NCBI GenBank assembly: GCA_002733605.1
Contig: NVWK01000003.1
Span: 186,001 to 250,000, forward strand
Direction of reading: 5' to 3'
DNA length: 64,000 nucleotides
Source: Robiginitomaculum sp.
Lineage (GTDB): Bacteria > Pseudomonadota > Alphaproteobacteria > Caulobacterales > Maricaulaceae
A model generated the notes under the pieces. It had not been told where the DNA came from. It saw only the letters and a program-made list of their open reading frames with translations, and made no database searches. The position numbers were made by a program, and so were the translations under genes. Below are positions 54,159-64,000 of this stretch, one piece after another. Position 1 is the first letter of the stretch, and every line of letters begins with the position of its first letter.

Positions 54159-55478
54159 TCAGGCCCCAGTATCTATATGCAAGCTTTTGATTTTTGTACG
54201 CAATGTATTGCGATGAATACCCAACATTTCAGCCGCTTTCAAATTATTCCCACCGGTAATCCGCAAAGCCTCTTCAATCAGCGGTTTTTCAACCCAGGCC
54301 AAAGCTTGAATATAGGGCATATCTTTGCCCGTATCGGCTTTGTGCGTATAAAGAAGTTCGCGACAGGCGGCCCTGATATTATCAAAACTTTGTTTTGCAT
54401 CCTCACTTAAGCGCCCGGTTGAGCCATGACGCGCCAGAACATTTTTCAAAATGTCGCCAGAAACAACCGAATCAGAAAACTTCAAAGAAATCGTCTGCAT
54501 CAGGCTCTTAAGCTCGCGCACATTCCCCGGCCAATGATAACTTTCCAATGCCGTGTGGGCAGCCGGACTAATCGATTTTCGCACAGATGGGCTGGCAAGA
54601 TTGAGGAAATACTCTGCCAGTTCCGCGATATCACCCGCGCGACGCGATAAGGACGGCAATGAAATTTCACCGCCCTGTAAATGATAAAACAGATCCGCGC
54701 GGACAATATCTTCGTCCTGTAGATGCTGCGGGTTAAGGTTTGAGGTTGAAATGACCCGAAAGGACTTATTTTCAGCTTCCAGTTCGTTTTTTTCAAGCGC
54801 GCGTAACAAAAGTGACTGCCGTTCAGGCGTAAGCTCATGCACACGGTCAACAAACAAATCTCCATTCATCACGGTTTCCATGAGCGTAGCCACATCCATG
54901 CACTCATCGAACATGATCAATGGACGTTGCGCCCGCAGACCAGCCTCATGTAGCAATTTCGCCGCATGATTTTTCCCCGTCCCCACATCCCCAAAAATAA
55001 AGACGGGTATATTCCCGGACATATAATCGGAAATCGCCCGAAAAACCGGCTGCATAGCCGAAGATTTGCCAATCATAGGTTCCATTTGCGTTGATTTGGC
55101 AAGGAATGTCTTCTTATTCACCCCCAAAGCCCGTTTAATGGTTTGCTGGAGATCATCCAGATCAAACGGTTTCGGGATATATTCAAAAATATCCGAACTT
55201 CCCGATTTAAGCGCCGTCGCCACGCTGGTATTCGCACTCATAATGATGACCGGAAGGTCGGGACGTAAAGATTTAAGCTCCGGTATGAAATTGAAGATAT
55301 CGTCGCTGTCCATATGGACATCCGTCAACACAACATCCCCATCACCGCTCTTTACCCATTTCATCAAGGTTTGCGCATTGTCGGTTGCCCGGACTTTAAA
55401 CCCGGCGCGGGTCAGAGATTTGCTAACGACAAAACGGATACTGGCATCATCATCTGCTAAAAGAATGTTATTATTCAT
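54159..55478 (-). CDS. ntrC: NtrC-type response regulator with a degenerate AAA+ domain
   Basis: 439 residues. By position after ntrB this is NtrC. The receiver is intact (D53 in LTDVHM, K103 in PKPFD) and the Fis HTH is intact (NNLKAAEMLGIHRNTLRTKI). The AAA+ domain is not: Walker A GDVGTGKN is kept (163-170), but the whole stretch with GAFTGA is missing. DECMDVATLMETVMNG runs straight to LFVDR, where R212 replaces the catalytic Walker B glutamate. The arginine-finger region reads RADLFYHL. It is shorter than typical NtrC. I infer a DNA-binding response regulator that does not drive sigma-54. ATG at 55478 has AGGTAAG upstream. Confidence 0.85.
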   Translation of the reverse strand: MNNNILLADDDASIRFVVSKSLTRAGFKVRATDNAQTLMKWVKSGDGDVVLTDVHMDSDDIFNFIPELKSLRPDLPVIIMSANTSVATALKSGSSDIFEYIPKPFDLDDLQQTIKRALGVNKKTFLAKSTQMEPMIGKSSAMQPVFRAISDYMSGNIPVFIFGDVGTGKNHAAKLLHEAGLRAQRPLIMFDECMDVATLMETVMNGDLFVDRVHELTPERQSLLLRALEKNELEAENKSFRVISTSNLNPQHLQDEDIVRADLFYHLQGGEISLPSLSRRAGDIAELAEYFLNLASPSVRKSISPAAHTALESYHWPGNVRELKSLMQTISLKFSDSVVSGDILKNVLARHGSTGRLSEDAKQSFDNIRAACRELLYTHKADTGKDMPYIQALAWVEKPLIEEALRITGGNNLKAAEMLGIHRNTLRTKIKSLHIDTGA

Positions 55479-55482
55479 AATC

Positions 55483-56553
55483 TTACCTGTCATTCCTCAT
55501 GTTATTTTCCGTGGGCAGCAAGACGGAAAATACAGTTCGACCTGGCTCTGTCTCCAGATCAATAATACCGCCATGCTCGGCAACGATCTTTGAAACCAGG
55601 GCCAAACCCAAGCCGTGCCCATTGGCCTTTCCCGTAACAAAGGGATGAAACACCCGCTCTCGCAACTCTTTATCAATGCCCGGCCCGTCATCAATAATGC
55701 GCACTTCAATCGGCAGAGTATAGCTCTCCCCGTCCGCATTACGGCGCCTGACCCCCGCGCGGTAGCGTGTCTGGAGCTTAATCCGGCCCTTGCCGCTACT
55801 CAGTTTTATCGCCTCGACTGCGTTGGCGACAAGATTGACAACCACCTGCATCAAAGCATCACTATCCCCGTAAACCAGAGGCAAAGACGGGTCATAAAAC
55901 TCTTCAATATCAATGCCGGCAGTGTCTTGGCTCTGAAACAAAAGCGTAGCTTTGCGCAAAACCGTATGCACATTAAAGGGTTCGTGATGGCCGCTACCGC
56001 TCGTGCCAAACCTTTCCATTTGATCGGCGAGCCGGCCAATACGGTCTACCTCCTCCTTAATCAAACAGGTCAATTCCAGATCATCGGGGGATTGCAAATC
56101 AGCTTCCAGTAATTGCGCCGCGCCGCGTATACCTGCCAACGGATTTTTTAGCTCATGTGCCAGCATCCGCCCCAACATAGTCACAGCTTCGCCGCGAGGG
56201 CGGGCTGTACTTGTACTGCGCCCTTTTTGTTTGGGACGTATCAACGCCGCCCAGCCCGACGAGCACGGGAAAACCTGATAACTACAGACGAATTTCCGGT
56301 TCCCACGCAACCGTACAGGCATTTCATGACCGCTCACCGTTTCGCCCGTCCCGACCACCTTGGCCATGCTTTTAAACAATTCATCAAAATCGGGTGAAAT
56401 ATCGACAAGAGATTTGCCGGACACGGTTTCGCAAGAGCGCTGCAACCAGATTTCCGCCGCCGGATTAATCCACAAAATAGTCTGCGCGCGCGCGTCAAAA
56501 ACCAACAAAGGCTCCGGTAGGTTTTCAGCAACCTGGTTCCGCAACTCTTCCAT
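55483..56553 (-). CDS. ntrB: Nitrogen regulation sensor kinase NtrB
   Basis: 356 residues. PAS domain (NLPEPLLVFDARAQTILWINPAAE), phosphoacceptor His in LAHELKNPLAGIRGAAQLLE, and HATPase with NLVANAVEAI, DDGPGI and GHGLGLALV. It senses PII/nitrogen status and phosphorylates NtrC. The ATG at 56553 is one base after the dusB stop (TAAG-ATG), with AGAAGG upstream. An earlier TTG exists but is less likely. Confidence 0.93.
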   Translation of the reverse strand: MEELRNQVAENLPEPLLVFDARAQTILWINPAAEIWLQRSCETVSGKSLVDISPDFDELFKSMAKVVGTGETVSGHEMPVRLRGNRKFVCSYQVFPCSSGWAALIRPKQKGRSTSTARPRGEAVTMLGRMLAHELKNPLAGIRGAAQLLEADLQSPDDLELTCLIKEEVDRIGRLADQMERFGTSGSGHHEPFNVHTVLRKATLLFQSQDTAGIDIEEFYDPSLPLVYGDSDALMQVVVNLVANAVEAIKLSSGKGRIKLQTRYRAGVRRRNADGESYTLPIEVRIIDDGPGIDKELRERVFHPFVTGKANGHGLGLALVSKIVAEHGGIIDLETEPGRTVFSVLLPTENNMRNDR

Positions 56554-56554
56554 C

Positions 56555-57568
56555 TTATGCAACCTTCTGGTCAAGGGTTTCAGGTGAAAGATAAATTTGT
56601 TCCAGCAAGTCCAGCACCTGTTGTGGCGCGCTCAAACGACAAATTTCCGACTTCAACCGCCCTCTTATCAGGGCAGGGATTTCTACAGGTGCATGCTCCA
56701 CATAACCAGCTAAATGCTTGCGCGCAACCCGCCGCCCTTGCTCCTGACCGTAAAAATCAAGCAAGTCCTGATAATGGCTACGAGCGGTCTCCAAGGCCTG
56801 CTTTGCACAAATCACAGGCGCAGTCTCGTCTCGCAAAGCCGCATTTACTTGCGTAATCCGCCACGGTGCCCCGATCAGCCCACGCCCCAACATCACCCCG
56901 TCCGCACCCGATTGCGCCAGAGCCGTCTTCGCATCCCCAGCCTCCAGAATATCGCCATTGACAAAGACCGGAATTGAGACGGCTTGTTTCACAGGCTTAA
57001 CGGCCGCCCAATCCGCCTGCCCTTTATAAAACTGGCAACGGGTACGCCCATGCACGACGATCATCTGTATGCCAGCGTCTTCTGCACGCTTGGCAAGTTC
57101 GGGCGCATTTAGCGAGTTTTCGTCCCATCCCAACCGCATTTTTAACGTCACAGGCACGGACACAGCAGAAACCGTCGCGTCGATTAAGGACAGCGCATGA
57201 TCCAGATCACGCATCAGAGCCGAACCAGATAACCCGCTTGTCACCCTGCGGGATGGACACCCCATATTGATATCAATAATTTGTGCACCTGCCTGCTCTG
57301 CAATCCGCGCCCCTTCACCCATCCAGCGGGCTTCCCGCCCCACCAGTTGAATGGTCAGGGGATCAATAATGCCCGCGCCGGCGGCTTTACGGGTCGTATC
57401 ATGCTGGCCTTTGCCAAGATATTCGCTAGCGATCATTTCGGAAATCACCAAGCCCGGCCCGAACCCTTGCGTCATACGGCGAAAGGGTAAATCGCTAATG
57501 CCCGACATAGGCGCAACCAAAACATTGGACGCTAACTTATGCTTGCCGATTGTAATTTGCTGGCTCAT
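56555..57568 (-). CDS. dusB: tRNA-dihydrouridine synthase (DusB, NifR3)
   Basis: 337 residues. TIM-barrel flavoprotein that reduces uridine in t[36 protein letters not shown] (active Cys), [24 protein letters not shown] and [14 protein letters not shown], with [12 protein letters not shown]. It is first gene of the ntr operon, as in most alphaproteobacteria. Start ATG 57568 is 27 bp from the divergent ispDF start; no clear ribosome site. Confidence 0.95.
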   Translation of the reverse strand: MSQQITIGKHKLASNVLVAPMSGISDLPFRRMTQGFGPGLVISEMIASEYLGKGQHDTTRKAAGAGIIDPLTIQLVGREARWMGEGARIAEQAGAQIIDINMGCPSRRVTSGLSGSALMRDLDHALSLIDATVSAVSVPVTLKMRLGWDENSLNAPELAKRAEDAGIQMIVVHGRTRCQFYKGQADWAAVKPVKQAVSIPVFVNGDILEAGDAKTALAQSGADGVMLGRGLIGAPWRITQVNAALRDETAPVICAKQALETARSHYQDLLDFYGQEQGRRVARKHLAGYVEHAPVEIPALIRGRLKSEICRLSAPQQVLDLLEQIYLSPETLDQKVA

Positions 57569-57595
57569 AGAGTGTATGTAGAGGGTAAAACACGA

Positions 57596-58747
57596 ATGCA
57601 CAATATTTCATCACCATCAATTGAAAAAATTGCTGTTCTTATTGTTGCCGCAGGGCGTGGGAACCGTGCCCCCGGCGACGCTCCTAAACAATACCGCCAA
57701 ATTGCAGGCGAAACGGTTCTTACCAAGACTTTGAAATGCTTTGCGAAATTCCCGCACATTATGGTTGTTATTCATCCTGATGATCAGGATTTATATGAAG
57801 ATGCGGTTTCCGGCCTGTCCTTGAATATCCAAACCGTTCACGGCGGCGCAACCCGAACCAATTCTGTCAAAGCGGGCCTGAACGCCCTCTCCGCACATGC
57901 CCCCAAATATGTCCTCATTCATGATGCGGCCCGACCTTTCCTCCAAGACCGGATCATACAAAACGTAATAGACGGATTGAGCACCCATCAGGCTTGCGTC
58001 CCCGCATTACCAATCGTCGACGCCCTTAAAACCCTTGACGGGGAAACCGTGGATCGGGACAGCGTCATGCGCGTACAAACCCCTCAGGGGTTCAGATTCG
58101 ATGACATATATAAGGCTTATCAAGACTTGCCGAAATCCGTAAACTGTGCCGATGATATCGAAATCGCCAAACGCAATGGACACTCCATCAAAATGTGCGA
58201 AGGTGACGAAAGCAATATTAAGCTGACTTATGAACGCGATTTTATGCAAAAAACAGACACGATCAGTGTAACCGGCAGTGGCTATGATGTGCACCAGATT
58301 TGCCAAGGGACATCCCTATGGCTCTGCGGCATTGAAATCGAGGCTGGATTTTCCCTGAAAGGCCATAGCGATGCAGATGTCGGCCTACATGCCCTCACAG
58401 ATGCCATTCTAGGGGCCATAGCGGCGGGCGATATCGGCGATCATTTCCCGCCAACAGACCCAAAATGGAAAGGGGCAAGCTCCGATATATTTTTGCGCCA
58501 CGCCAAAGAACTGGTCGATGCCCAAGGTGGAAATCTAGATCATGTTGATGTGACATTGATCTGCGAAAAACCCAAAATCAAACCCCATAGAGAAGCCATG
58601 CGCGCAAAGATCGCCGAAATCCTCGACATGCCCATCCGCCGGATTAGCGTCAAAGCCACTACGACTGAAGGCTTAGGCTTTACCGGACGCGCAGAAGGCA
58701 TCGCCGCCTCTGCGATCGTTAGTTTACGGATACCCGATGCCGAGTGA
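57596..58747 (+). CDS. ispDF: Bifunctional IspD/IspF enzyme
   Basis: 383 residues. N-terminal IspD (cytidylyltransferase): [32 protein letters not shown] and [10 protein letters not shown]-terminal IspF (2-C-methylerythritol cyclodiphosphate synthase) starts near [11 protein letters not shown], with [21 protein letters not shown] and [13 protein letters not shown]. The two act at separate steps of the MEP isoprenoid pathway; the fusion is common in alphaproteobacteria. ATG at 57596 has GAGGG upstream. It overlaps the next gene by 11 bp. Confidence 0.96.
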   Translation: MHNISSPSIEKIAVLIVAAGRGNRAPGDAPKQYRQIAGETVLTKTLKCFAKFPHIMVVIHPDDQDLYEDAVSGLSLNIQTVHGGATRTNSVKAGLNALSAHAPKYVLIHDAARPFLQDRIIQNVIDGLSTHQACVPALPIVDALKTLDGETVDRDSVMRVQTPQGFRFDDIYKAYQDLPKSVNCADDIEIAKRNGHSIKMCEGDESNIKLTYERDFMQKTDTISVTGSGYDVHQICQGTSLWLCGIEIEAGFSLKGHSDADVGLHALTDAILGAIAAGDIGDHFPPTDPKWKGASSDIFLRHAKELVDAQGGNLDHVDVTLICEKPKIKPHREAMRAKIAEILDMPIRRISVKATTTEGLGFTGRAEGIAASAIVSLRIPDAE

Positions 58748-59231
58748 AATTCACACAAAAGCAGACGCACTCATCAAGGCGGCGCAGGCTAAGGGGCTAA
58801 CACTCGCCACAGCGGAAAGCTGTACCGGGGGCTGGATTGGCAAGGCTCTGACAGAGATTCCCGGCTCGTCCGCTGTATTTCTGGGCGGACTTATCACCTA
58901 TTCAAACCAGTCAAAGCTGGAACTGCTTGGCATCCCGCCAGAAATTCTCGATTTTTACGGCGCGGTCAGTGAACCTGTTGCCGGCGCTATGGCCTTACAG
59001 ACCCGTGACATGTTACGTGCCGATATAGCCGTTTCCGTCACCGGCATTGCCGGCCCCGGCGGCGGGTCAGAAGAAAAACCCGTCGGCATGGTCTGCTTTG
59101 GCTTGATCAGGCGCGGACAAAAACCAACAACCGCAACGCAAATTTTCGGAGATTTAGGCCGTGAACAGGTACGCGAACGCACCGTTCTCACCGCACTAGA
59201 TCTCATGCAAACCTGTGTAGATCAGCTCTGA
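58737..59231 (+). CDS. pncC: Nicotinamide-nucleotide amidohydrolase (CinA C-terminal domain, PncC)
   Basis: 164 residues, the CinA_C domain alone. ATAESCTGGWIGKALTEIPGSS, GGLITYSNQSK, GAVSEPVA and SVTGIAGPGGGSEEKPVG are diagnostic. It deamidates nicotinamide mononucleotide in pyridine nucleotide recycling. It starts within ispDF and ends convergent with the RatA-like gene, with a 10-bp tail overlap. Confidence 0.93.
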   Translation: MPSEIHTKADALIKAAQAKGLTLATAESCTGGWIGKALTEIPGSSAVFLGGLITYSNQSKLELLGIPPEILDFYGAVSEPVAGAMALQTRDMLRADIAVSVTGIAGPGGGSEEKPVGMVCFGLIRRGQKPTTATQIFGDLGREQVRERTVLTALDLMQTCVDQL

Positions 59232-59722
59232 GCTTCAGACATATAGTCGTACTCTTTATCACCGATTTCAGTAAATATTTTCGCGGCCTGATCTTCAAAC
59301 GCATTCATAATATGCCGTGTCGCCTTGTTTATTTTTTGCTTAATCAAAAACTCAAGCGGCATGGCCTTTAAACGCACATTCAATTTGAAGTCCACCAATG
59401 TAGACCCGTCCTTCAACTCTATAAATTTCCAGTCATTCTCGAGAACCCGCACCGCACCGCCGTGCCCCGAACGTTCAATGCTAAGCGTGTTTAAGGTGTG
59501 ATCGATGGTCACTTGCGAACGAAATGTTTCACTGACAAACTTATACTGGATACCTACATCAGCAATAAATTCCTCGCGTGTATCACTGATCTGCTTGCGG
59601 CTTAAGATTCGTACTGCGGAGATCAATCCAATGAATTCAGGATAAGATTCAACGTTGGAAACCAGTGACAACATATCTTTGGGCGCATGCCGCATTCGTC
59701 TTTGCAAATGCACCTTAGGCAT
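59222..59722 (-). CDS. COQ10/RatA family START-like protein
   Basis: 166 residues of the polyketide-cyclase/START family: [24 protein letters not shown] and the late FEDQAAKIF helix are typical. Members bind ubiquinone (COQ10) or, as annotated RatA, affect ribosomes in E. coli; in alphaproteobacteria the COQ10-type ubiquinone role is more likely. Start ATG at 59722 overlaps the lipA stop by eight bases; a longer frame within lipA is not used. It is the usual gene after lipA. Confidence 0.87.
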   Translation of the reverse strand: MPKVHLQRRMRHAPKDMLSLVSNVESYPEFIGLISAVRILSRKQISDTREEFIADVGIQYKFVSETFRSQVTIDHTLNTLSIERSGHGGAVRVLENDWKFIELKDGSTLVDFKLNVRLKAMPLEFLIKQKINKATRHIMNAFEDQAAKIFTEIGDKEYDYMSEAQS

Positions 59723-60704
59723 GGGTACGCTTAACCTGTATCTGTGTTTGGGCCTTCTTCTCACGCGCCGTGCGCAATTGTGCAAAATCGGAATCCGCAT
59801 GATAGCTGGAACGGGTCAACGGCGTGGCCGACACCATCAAAAATCCTTTGGCCCGGGCAATGGTCTCAAAGGCTTTAAACTCGTCCGGCGTAACAAACCG
59901 CTCCACGGCCGCATGTTTACGGGTTGGCTGTAAATATTGCCCGATTGTCAAAAAATCAATACCGGCAATCCGCATATCGTCCATAACCTGCATCACCTCT
60001 TGCTTGGTTTCCCCAAGCCCGACCATTAGGCCTGATTTGGTAAACTGGCGTGGATCGCGCTCTTTAACTCGCTCCAATAACCGCAAAGAATGAAAATAGC
60101 GGGCCCCCGGACGGATTTTCAAATACAGACGCGGCACAGTCTCGAGATTATGATTAAACACATCCGGTTGCGCATCGATCACCGTTTCAATCGCGCCGTC
60201 TTTGCGTAAAAAGTCAGGAGTGAGAATTTCAATTGTGGTTGTCGGAGAACTTTTACGTATCGCCTTAATAACATTTACAAAATGATCCGCCCCACCATCT
60301 TGCAAATCATCGCGGTCCACCGAGGTAATCACCACATGTTTCAAACCCATCTCGACAACCGCATCCGCAATATGTTGAACCTCGTCCAGATTGACAGGCC
60401 CCGGCAAGCCGGTTTTGATATTACAAAATGCGCACGCCCGCGTGCAGGTATCGCCCAAAATCATAAAGGTCGCATGGGCTTTTTCCCAGCACTCGCCAAT
60501 ATTGGGGCATGCCGCCTCTTGGCAGACCGTAACCAAGCCTTTGTCACGGACAATTTTACTGGTCTTCGCAAATCCTTTGGATGTGGGGGCCTTTACCCGT
60601 ATCCACGACGGCTTACGCAACACCTGTGTATCAGGCTTATGCGCCTTTTCAGGATGCCGAGGTCTGGGTTTCTTGTTGGCATTTATGTCAATTAAAACGG
60701 TCAT
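59715..60704 (-). CDS. lipA: Lipoyl synthase
   Basis: 329 residues. Radical SAM enzyme with two clusters: CxxxCxxC in CTRACAFC and the auxiliary cysteines in [12 protein letters not shown]. It inserts sulfur into octanoyl chains on pyruvate dehydrogenase and related complexes. [26 protein letters not shown] and IGQYLQPT are conserved. ATG at 60704 is preferred over a TTG eleven codons earlier. It is near lpdA, whose complexes use lipoate. Confidence 0.96.
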   Translation of the reverse strand: MTVLIDINANKKPRPRHPEKAHKPDTQVLRKPSWIRVKAPTSKGFAKTSKIVRDKGLVTVCQEAACPNIGECWEKAHATFMILGDTCTRACAFCNIKTGLPGPVNLDEVQHIADAVVEMGLKHVVITSVDRDDLQDGGADHFVNVIKAIRKSSPTTTIEILTPDFLRKDGAIETVIDAQPDVFNHNLETVPRLYLKIRPGARYFHSLRLLERVKERDPRQFTKSGLMVGLGETKQEVMQVMDDMRIAGIDFLTIGQYLQPTRKHAAVERFVTPDEFKAFETIARAKGFLMVSATPLTRSSYHADSDFAQLRTAREKKAQTQIQVKRTHA

Positions 60705-60819
60705 ATCACTATGAGTATGGGCTTGGCGCACAGGCAAAACAAGTGCGAAAAACCAAGATTACGGCAAATTTTTCTTAATCTTTTTCACATAGTGTTCATT
60801 TAAAGTATGTGGACTTATA

Positions 60820-61887
60820 ATGTTAAAAATTGTCAAAATTACCGATGGGTCGGAGAACTTCTTCACACCCTTACGCTTTGTCTTCGCCTTTATGGTGTTG
60901 GTCGGGCATGCCTTTATCGTTGTGGGAGGATCAAGTACATTTGAGCCACATATATTCTACCATTACACTTCAAGTGCGATTGCCGTAAATCTGTTTTTTA
61001 TTGCTTCAGGTTTTTTGGTGACCGGCAGTATATTGTACCGAAAAAACCTGCAACACTATGTTTCTGCTCGGGTTTTACGTATTTATCCTGGATTGATCGT
61101 ACATGTCCTTGTGTTGGCATTCGTGTTTGGCCCGCTCACGACCACCCTACCGCTCGCAGAATATTTCACCCATCCCGATACCTTAAAACAACCCTTTATA
61201 GTCCTCACATTTATAGAGACAGAAATGGCCTTACCGGGAATTTTACCCCAAAATCACGAGCATATGGCCTCCGCTGCCCTGTGGACCTTAAGGTATGAGG
61301 TATTGGCCTATATCGGAACTTTAATAGCCTTCATGTTGGGGCTACTAAACCGCCGATGGATGCTATTCGCACAATTCGCTGTTTTTGCAATTGCTTACAC
61401 ATTGCTCCAATATTTGGGAATATACGAACACATACTCCCGATATTGCGGAGCATACTACGGTTTGGAATATGCTACGGATTGGGTGCCGCCATATATGGC
61501 TACCGCGAACAATTAAAATTCCACATTGCCCTGATCCCCGTTTTGTTCGCACTCGCAGCCCTTATGCATAATCTAGTGATTTTCGACATCATGGTAACGC
61601 TTGCCCTCGGATACGCACTCTTCTGGGCCGCCTATGTAAAAATTCCGGCCCTGAAATTCCTCCAGTCTATGAGCGATATATCATATGGTCTCTACATCTA
61701 TCACTGGGCCGTATTGCAGGGGCTTTATATGTACATGCCTTCGCTTAACGTCTGGCAACTGATTGCGCTCAGCACCCCAATTGCTATCAGTATCTCGGCC
61801 CTGTCCTGGCACTACGTCGAAAAACCGGCACTGGCCTTAAAAGGCAAATTGATGAAACCGGATAGAAAGCTGCTCAACGAGCACTAG
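60820..61887 (+). CDS. Acyltransferase 3 family membrane protein
   Basis: 355 residues, about ten membrane helices. The family start is FTPLRFVFAFMVLVGHAF, with the conserved R and H, then NLFFIASGFLVTGS, RVLRIYPGL and YGLYIYHWAVLQ. Such proteins O-acylate exported sugars, lipopolysaccharide or exopolysaccharide. The substrate is unknown and no glycan genes are adjacent. The gene is inserted between lipA and lpdA, divergent from lipA (115 bp between starts). Confidence 0.9.
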   Translation: MLKIVKITDGSENFFTPLRFVFAFMVLVGHAFIVVGGSSTFEPHIFYHYTSSAIAVNLFFIASGFLVTGSILYRKNLQHYVSARVLRIYPGLIVHVLVLAFVFGPLTTTLPLAEYFTHPDTLKQPFIVLTFIETEMALPGILPQNHEHMASAALWTLRYEVLAYIGTLIAFMLGLLNRRWMLFAQFAVFAIAYTLLQYLGIYEHILPILRSILRFGICYGLGAAIYGYREQLKFHIALIPVLFALAALMHNLVIFDIMVTLALGYALFWAAYVKIPALKFLQSMSDISYGLYIYHWAVLQGLYMYMPSLNVWQLIALSTPIAISISALSWHYVEKPALALKGKLMKPDRKLLNEH

Positions 61888-61898
61888 ATATGCCAACA

Positions 61899-63299
61899 CT
61901 AGATATGTAACGGCTTGCCATAAGCTTCCAAAACGGCCTCATGCATCATTTCTGACAGGGTTGGATGCGGGAATACAGTTTCCATCAACTCGGCCTCGGT
62001 CGTTTCAAGCGTTTGCGCAATCGTATAGCCCTGAATAAGTTCGGTCACCTCTGCACCAATCATATGCGCCCCTAGAAGTTCGCCGGTTTTGGCATCAAAA
62101 ACGGTTTTGATCAGACCTTCCGGCTCGCCAAGTGCAATCGCTTTCCCATTACCAATGAATGGAAAACGGCCAACACGGGTCTCCCGCCCTGCGTCTTTAG
62201 CTTGTTGCTCGGTCATGCCAACACTGGCAATCTGCGGATAACAATATGTACAGCCCGGAATACGGCCAGCGTTCAGAGGATGCGGGTTTTCGCCGGAAAT
62301 TTTTTCAATGCAAATAATCCCTTCATGGGTCGCCTTATGGGCAAGCCATGGCGGGGTTGTCACATCGCCAATCGCGTACAGGCCCGGGATTTTAGTGCGG
62401 GAGTATTCATCAACAACAATGTGTGTACGGTCGACTTCCACACCGAGAGCTTCCAGCCCCATATCCTCGACATTCCCAACAATGCCAATCGCCAGAATAA
62501 CGCGGTCAAAGCGCTCGTTCATATCTTTGCCCTTGGCACTTAACACCACATCGACACCATCACCGGAGGGTTTCACCGACTTAACTTGTGCATTCGTAAG
62601 GATTTTCATACCCTGTTTTTTGAAAGATTTCTCTGCCATCGCAGAAATTTCCGCGTCCTCAGCCGGCAAAATCCGCTCAACCATTTCCACCACAGTCACT
62701 TCACTGCCAAATGCGTTATAAAAACTGGCAAATTCCATACCAATCGCGCCGGACCCGATCACCAATAACCGCTTGGGCAGGCTTTGCGGGATCATGGCTT
62801 CTTTGGCGGTCCAGATCGTTTTACCATCCGGCGCCAAACCGGCTTGGGGAATTGTACGTGCCCGCGCCCCCGTCGCCAAAATAACATGTTTGGCACTATA
62901 GCTTTTCCCGTCAACATTCACCGTCGGTGCGACAGCGCCCTTGGTCAGCGTCGCGAAACCTTCAATCACGGTAACCTTATGTTTTTTCATCAAAAACTTG
63001 ATACCATTTGACAACTGGTTTGCAATCCCGCGCGAGCGTTTGACAATCGCCGCCAGATCAAATCCGGTCTCTGCACTGAGCCCGTAATCCGAAGCATGTT
63101 GCATATTGTGATAAATCTCGGCCGAACGGAGTAATGCTTTTGTCGGAATACAGCCCCAGTTCAAGCAAACACCCCCAAGTTCAGCCTTTTCAACAATCGC
63201 CGTTTTAAACCCAAGCTGCGAGGCGCGAATAGCGGTCGCATATCCACCGGGGCCAGAACCAATAATGATGACATCAAAACTTGCAGACACAGAAGACAT
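61899..63299 (-). CDS. lpdA: Dihydrolipoyl dehydrogenase
   Basis: 466 residues. FAD site IIGSGPGGYATAIRASQLG, redox disulfide GGVCLNWGCIPTKALL, NAD site VIGSGAIGMEFASFYNAFG, and active His-Glu in FPHPTLSEMMHEAV. It reoxidises lipoate in the 2-oxoacid dehydrogenase complexes. GAAGGA precedes the ATG at 63299. It is convergent with the acyltransferase gene, 11 bp apart. Confidence 0.96.
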   Translation of the reverse strand: MSSVSASFDVIIIGSGPGGYATAIRASQLGFKTAIVEKAELGGVCLNWGCIPTKALLRSAEIYHNMQHASDYGLSAETGFDLAAIVKRSRGIANQLSNGIKFLMKKHKVTVIEGFATLTKGAVAPTVNVDGKSYSAKHVILATGARARTIPQAGLAPDGKTIWTAKEAMIPQSLPKRLLVIGSGAIGMEFASFYNAFGSEVTVVEMVERILPAEDAEISAMAEKSFKKQGMKILTNAQVKSVKPSGDGVDVVLSAKGKDMNERFDRVILAIGIVGNVEDMGLEALGVEVDRTHIVVDEYSRTKIPGLYAIGDVTTPPWLAHKATHEGIICIEKISGENPHPLNAGRIPGCTYCYPQIASVGMTEQQAKDAGRETRVGRFPFIGNGKAIALGEPEGLIKTVFDAKTGELLGAHMIGAEVTELIQGYTIAQTLETTEAELMETVFPHPTLSEMMHEAVLEAYGKPLHI

Positions 63300-63427
63300 A
63301 AGCCGATTCCTTCGCAGTAAAATACGGCCCAACTATAGATTATTTTATCTGTGAACTAAACCCAAAACCGTCAATTCAGTTTCGGCAATTCTGCAAACGA
63401 GTATTGCCTATCTGCGCCAGACTGGCT

Positions 63428-63970
63428 CTAAATATCATTTTGTGGTAAAACAATGGCTTCGATAGCCTGCAAACGCAGGACATCGCGCAATCCATCAATT
63501 TCTACCTGATCAATAATTTCGAAAGCTTGCGCCGTCTTACCAGCTCTCACCATAGAAACCGCCATTTGGCCACGGGCCGTATCGCGCAATTCGATTTGCC
63601 GGATGTTTTTCATCGCTGTACCGGCCGCGTCAAAAACCTGATGATCTAGCGCGTAATTGACAATGTCGATATAGGCCTGATCTTGCAACTCGGGTGAATT
63701 TATCCGCTGCGCTTGCTCTAGAAGAACATTAATCATGTTTTTCGCTGTTGCTGCGGATATTTTCGGTACACGTGTTTGATCCATATCAGCCTGCGACCCT
63801 TGGTTTCCCTTGAATATAGCCGATATTTTCTGCTTTAACGGGGAAACATGGATCACTTGACCACTGCTCGTCACAGTCGTGGTATTGGTAAGAAAATACA
63901 CGGCACCGCCGGCCAAAACCACGGTAATCACAAGTGCAAATAGCGTTTTAAAAAACATGGTCTTTCCCAT
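63428..63970 (-). CDS. Unknown membrane-anchored protein with helical repeats
   Basis: I do not recognise a family. From the ATG at 63970 (MGKTMFFKT) it has 180 residues: one N-terminal membrane helix (TLFALVITVVLAGGAVYFL), a linker, then helical repeats resembling TPR-like units (EAQRINSPELQDQAYIDIVNYALDHQ-type, then ARGQMAVSMVRAGKTAQAFEIIDQV). A longer start at 63997, or one beyond the window edge, is possible because the frame remains open. It lies upstream of lpdA by 128 bp in the same direction. Confidence 0.6.
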   Translation of the reverse strand: MGKTMFFKTLFALVITVVLAGGAVYFLTNTTTVTSSGQVIHVSPLKQKISAIFKGNQGSQADMDQTRVPKISAATAKNMINVLLEQAQRINSPELQDQAYIDIVNYALDHQVFDAAGTAMKNIRQIELRDTARGQMAVSMVRAGKTAQAFEIIDQVEIDGLRDVLRLQAIEAIVLPQNDI

Positions 63971-64000
63971 ATCCTGATCAAATTCTCTATGTAACATAGA

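Overview
The window reads as one chromosomal segment of an aerobic alphaproteobacterium of roughly even base composition. The evidence is the gene content and order. These include dusB-ntrB-ntrC-ntrY-ntrX-trkA with hfq-hflX nearby, the lipA / RatA-like / cinA / ispDF block next to it, a fused ispDF, plsX-fabH-ihfA-merR followed by tRNA-Pro, an NDUFS4-type complex I subunit, a cytochrome bc1 chaperone of the CBP3 family, SdhE, CtaA and System I cytochrome c maturation. A Kordiimonadales/Emcibacterales-like relative would fit, but I cannot place it below class from sequence alone.

Layout. 1-5 kb: a partial shikimate-kinase-like gene, ferrochelatase, an M2 (ACE-like) peptidase lipoprotein and L-serine dehydratase. 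5-12.9 kb: a degenerate PleD-like protein, mfd, sdhE, recG and a DUF502 membrane protein. 13-17.8 kb: a DUF3089 protein without its usual serine, then a coupled cysK-metC pair overlapping a CE15-like esterase lipoprotein. 17.8-23.6 kb is the accessory zone: tRNA-Arg, an NDUFS4-like gene, a stand-alone HerA-type ATPase, and a 2.2-kb insertion at tRNA-Pro(UGG) bounded by a perfect 50-bp repeat of the tRNA 3' half. The insertion carries an unrecognised 206-aa gene and an XRE-ImmA/IrrE gene, with no integrase. DUF192 and tRNA-Glu follow. 23.6-32.3 kb: recJ, small lipoproteins, a GNAT enzyme coupled to a small unknown, argC, rplM-rpsI and ctaA. 32.5-37 kb: tRNA-Pro(GGG), merR-ihfA-fabH-plsX, CBP3 and bamE. 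37-42.1 kb: glyA-nrdR-nusB-thiL, hppD and a divergent MarR regulator. 42.3-45.8 kb: ccmE divergent from ccmABCD-mazG, including a 41-aa ccmD. 45.8-57.6 kb: hfq-hflX, trkA-trkH and the two nitrogen two-component systems with dusB. 57.6-64 kb: ispDF-cinA, lipA with a RatA-like gene, an acyltransferase, lpdA and an unknown anchored protein.

Most of this is housekeeping: heme and cytochrome assembly, respiratory chain assembly, lipoate and isoprenoid synthesis, DNA repair, translation and nitrogen/potassium control. The least ordinary items are the integrase-less tRNA-Pro island with its two-gene module and shared TGTAAAC motifs, and an NtrC whose AAA+ domain has lost the GAFTGA region and the Walker B glutamate. 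A PleD-like protein with all its usual active residues replaced and a HerA ATPase without a visible partner are also unusual.
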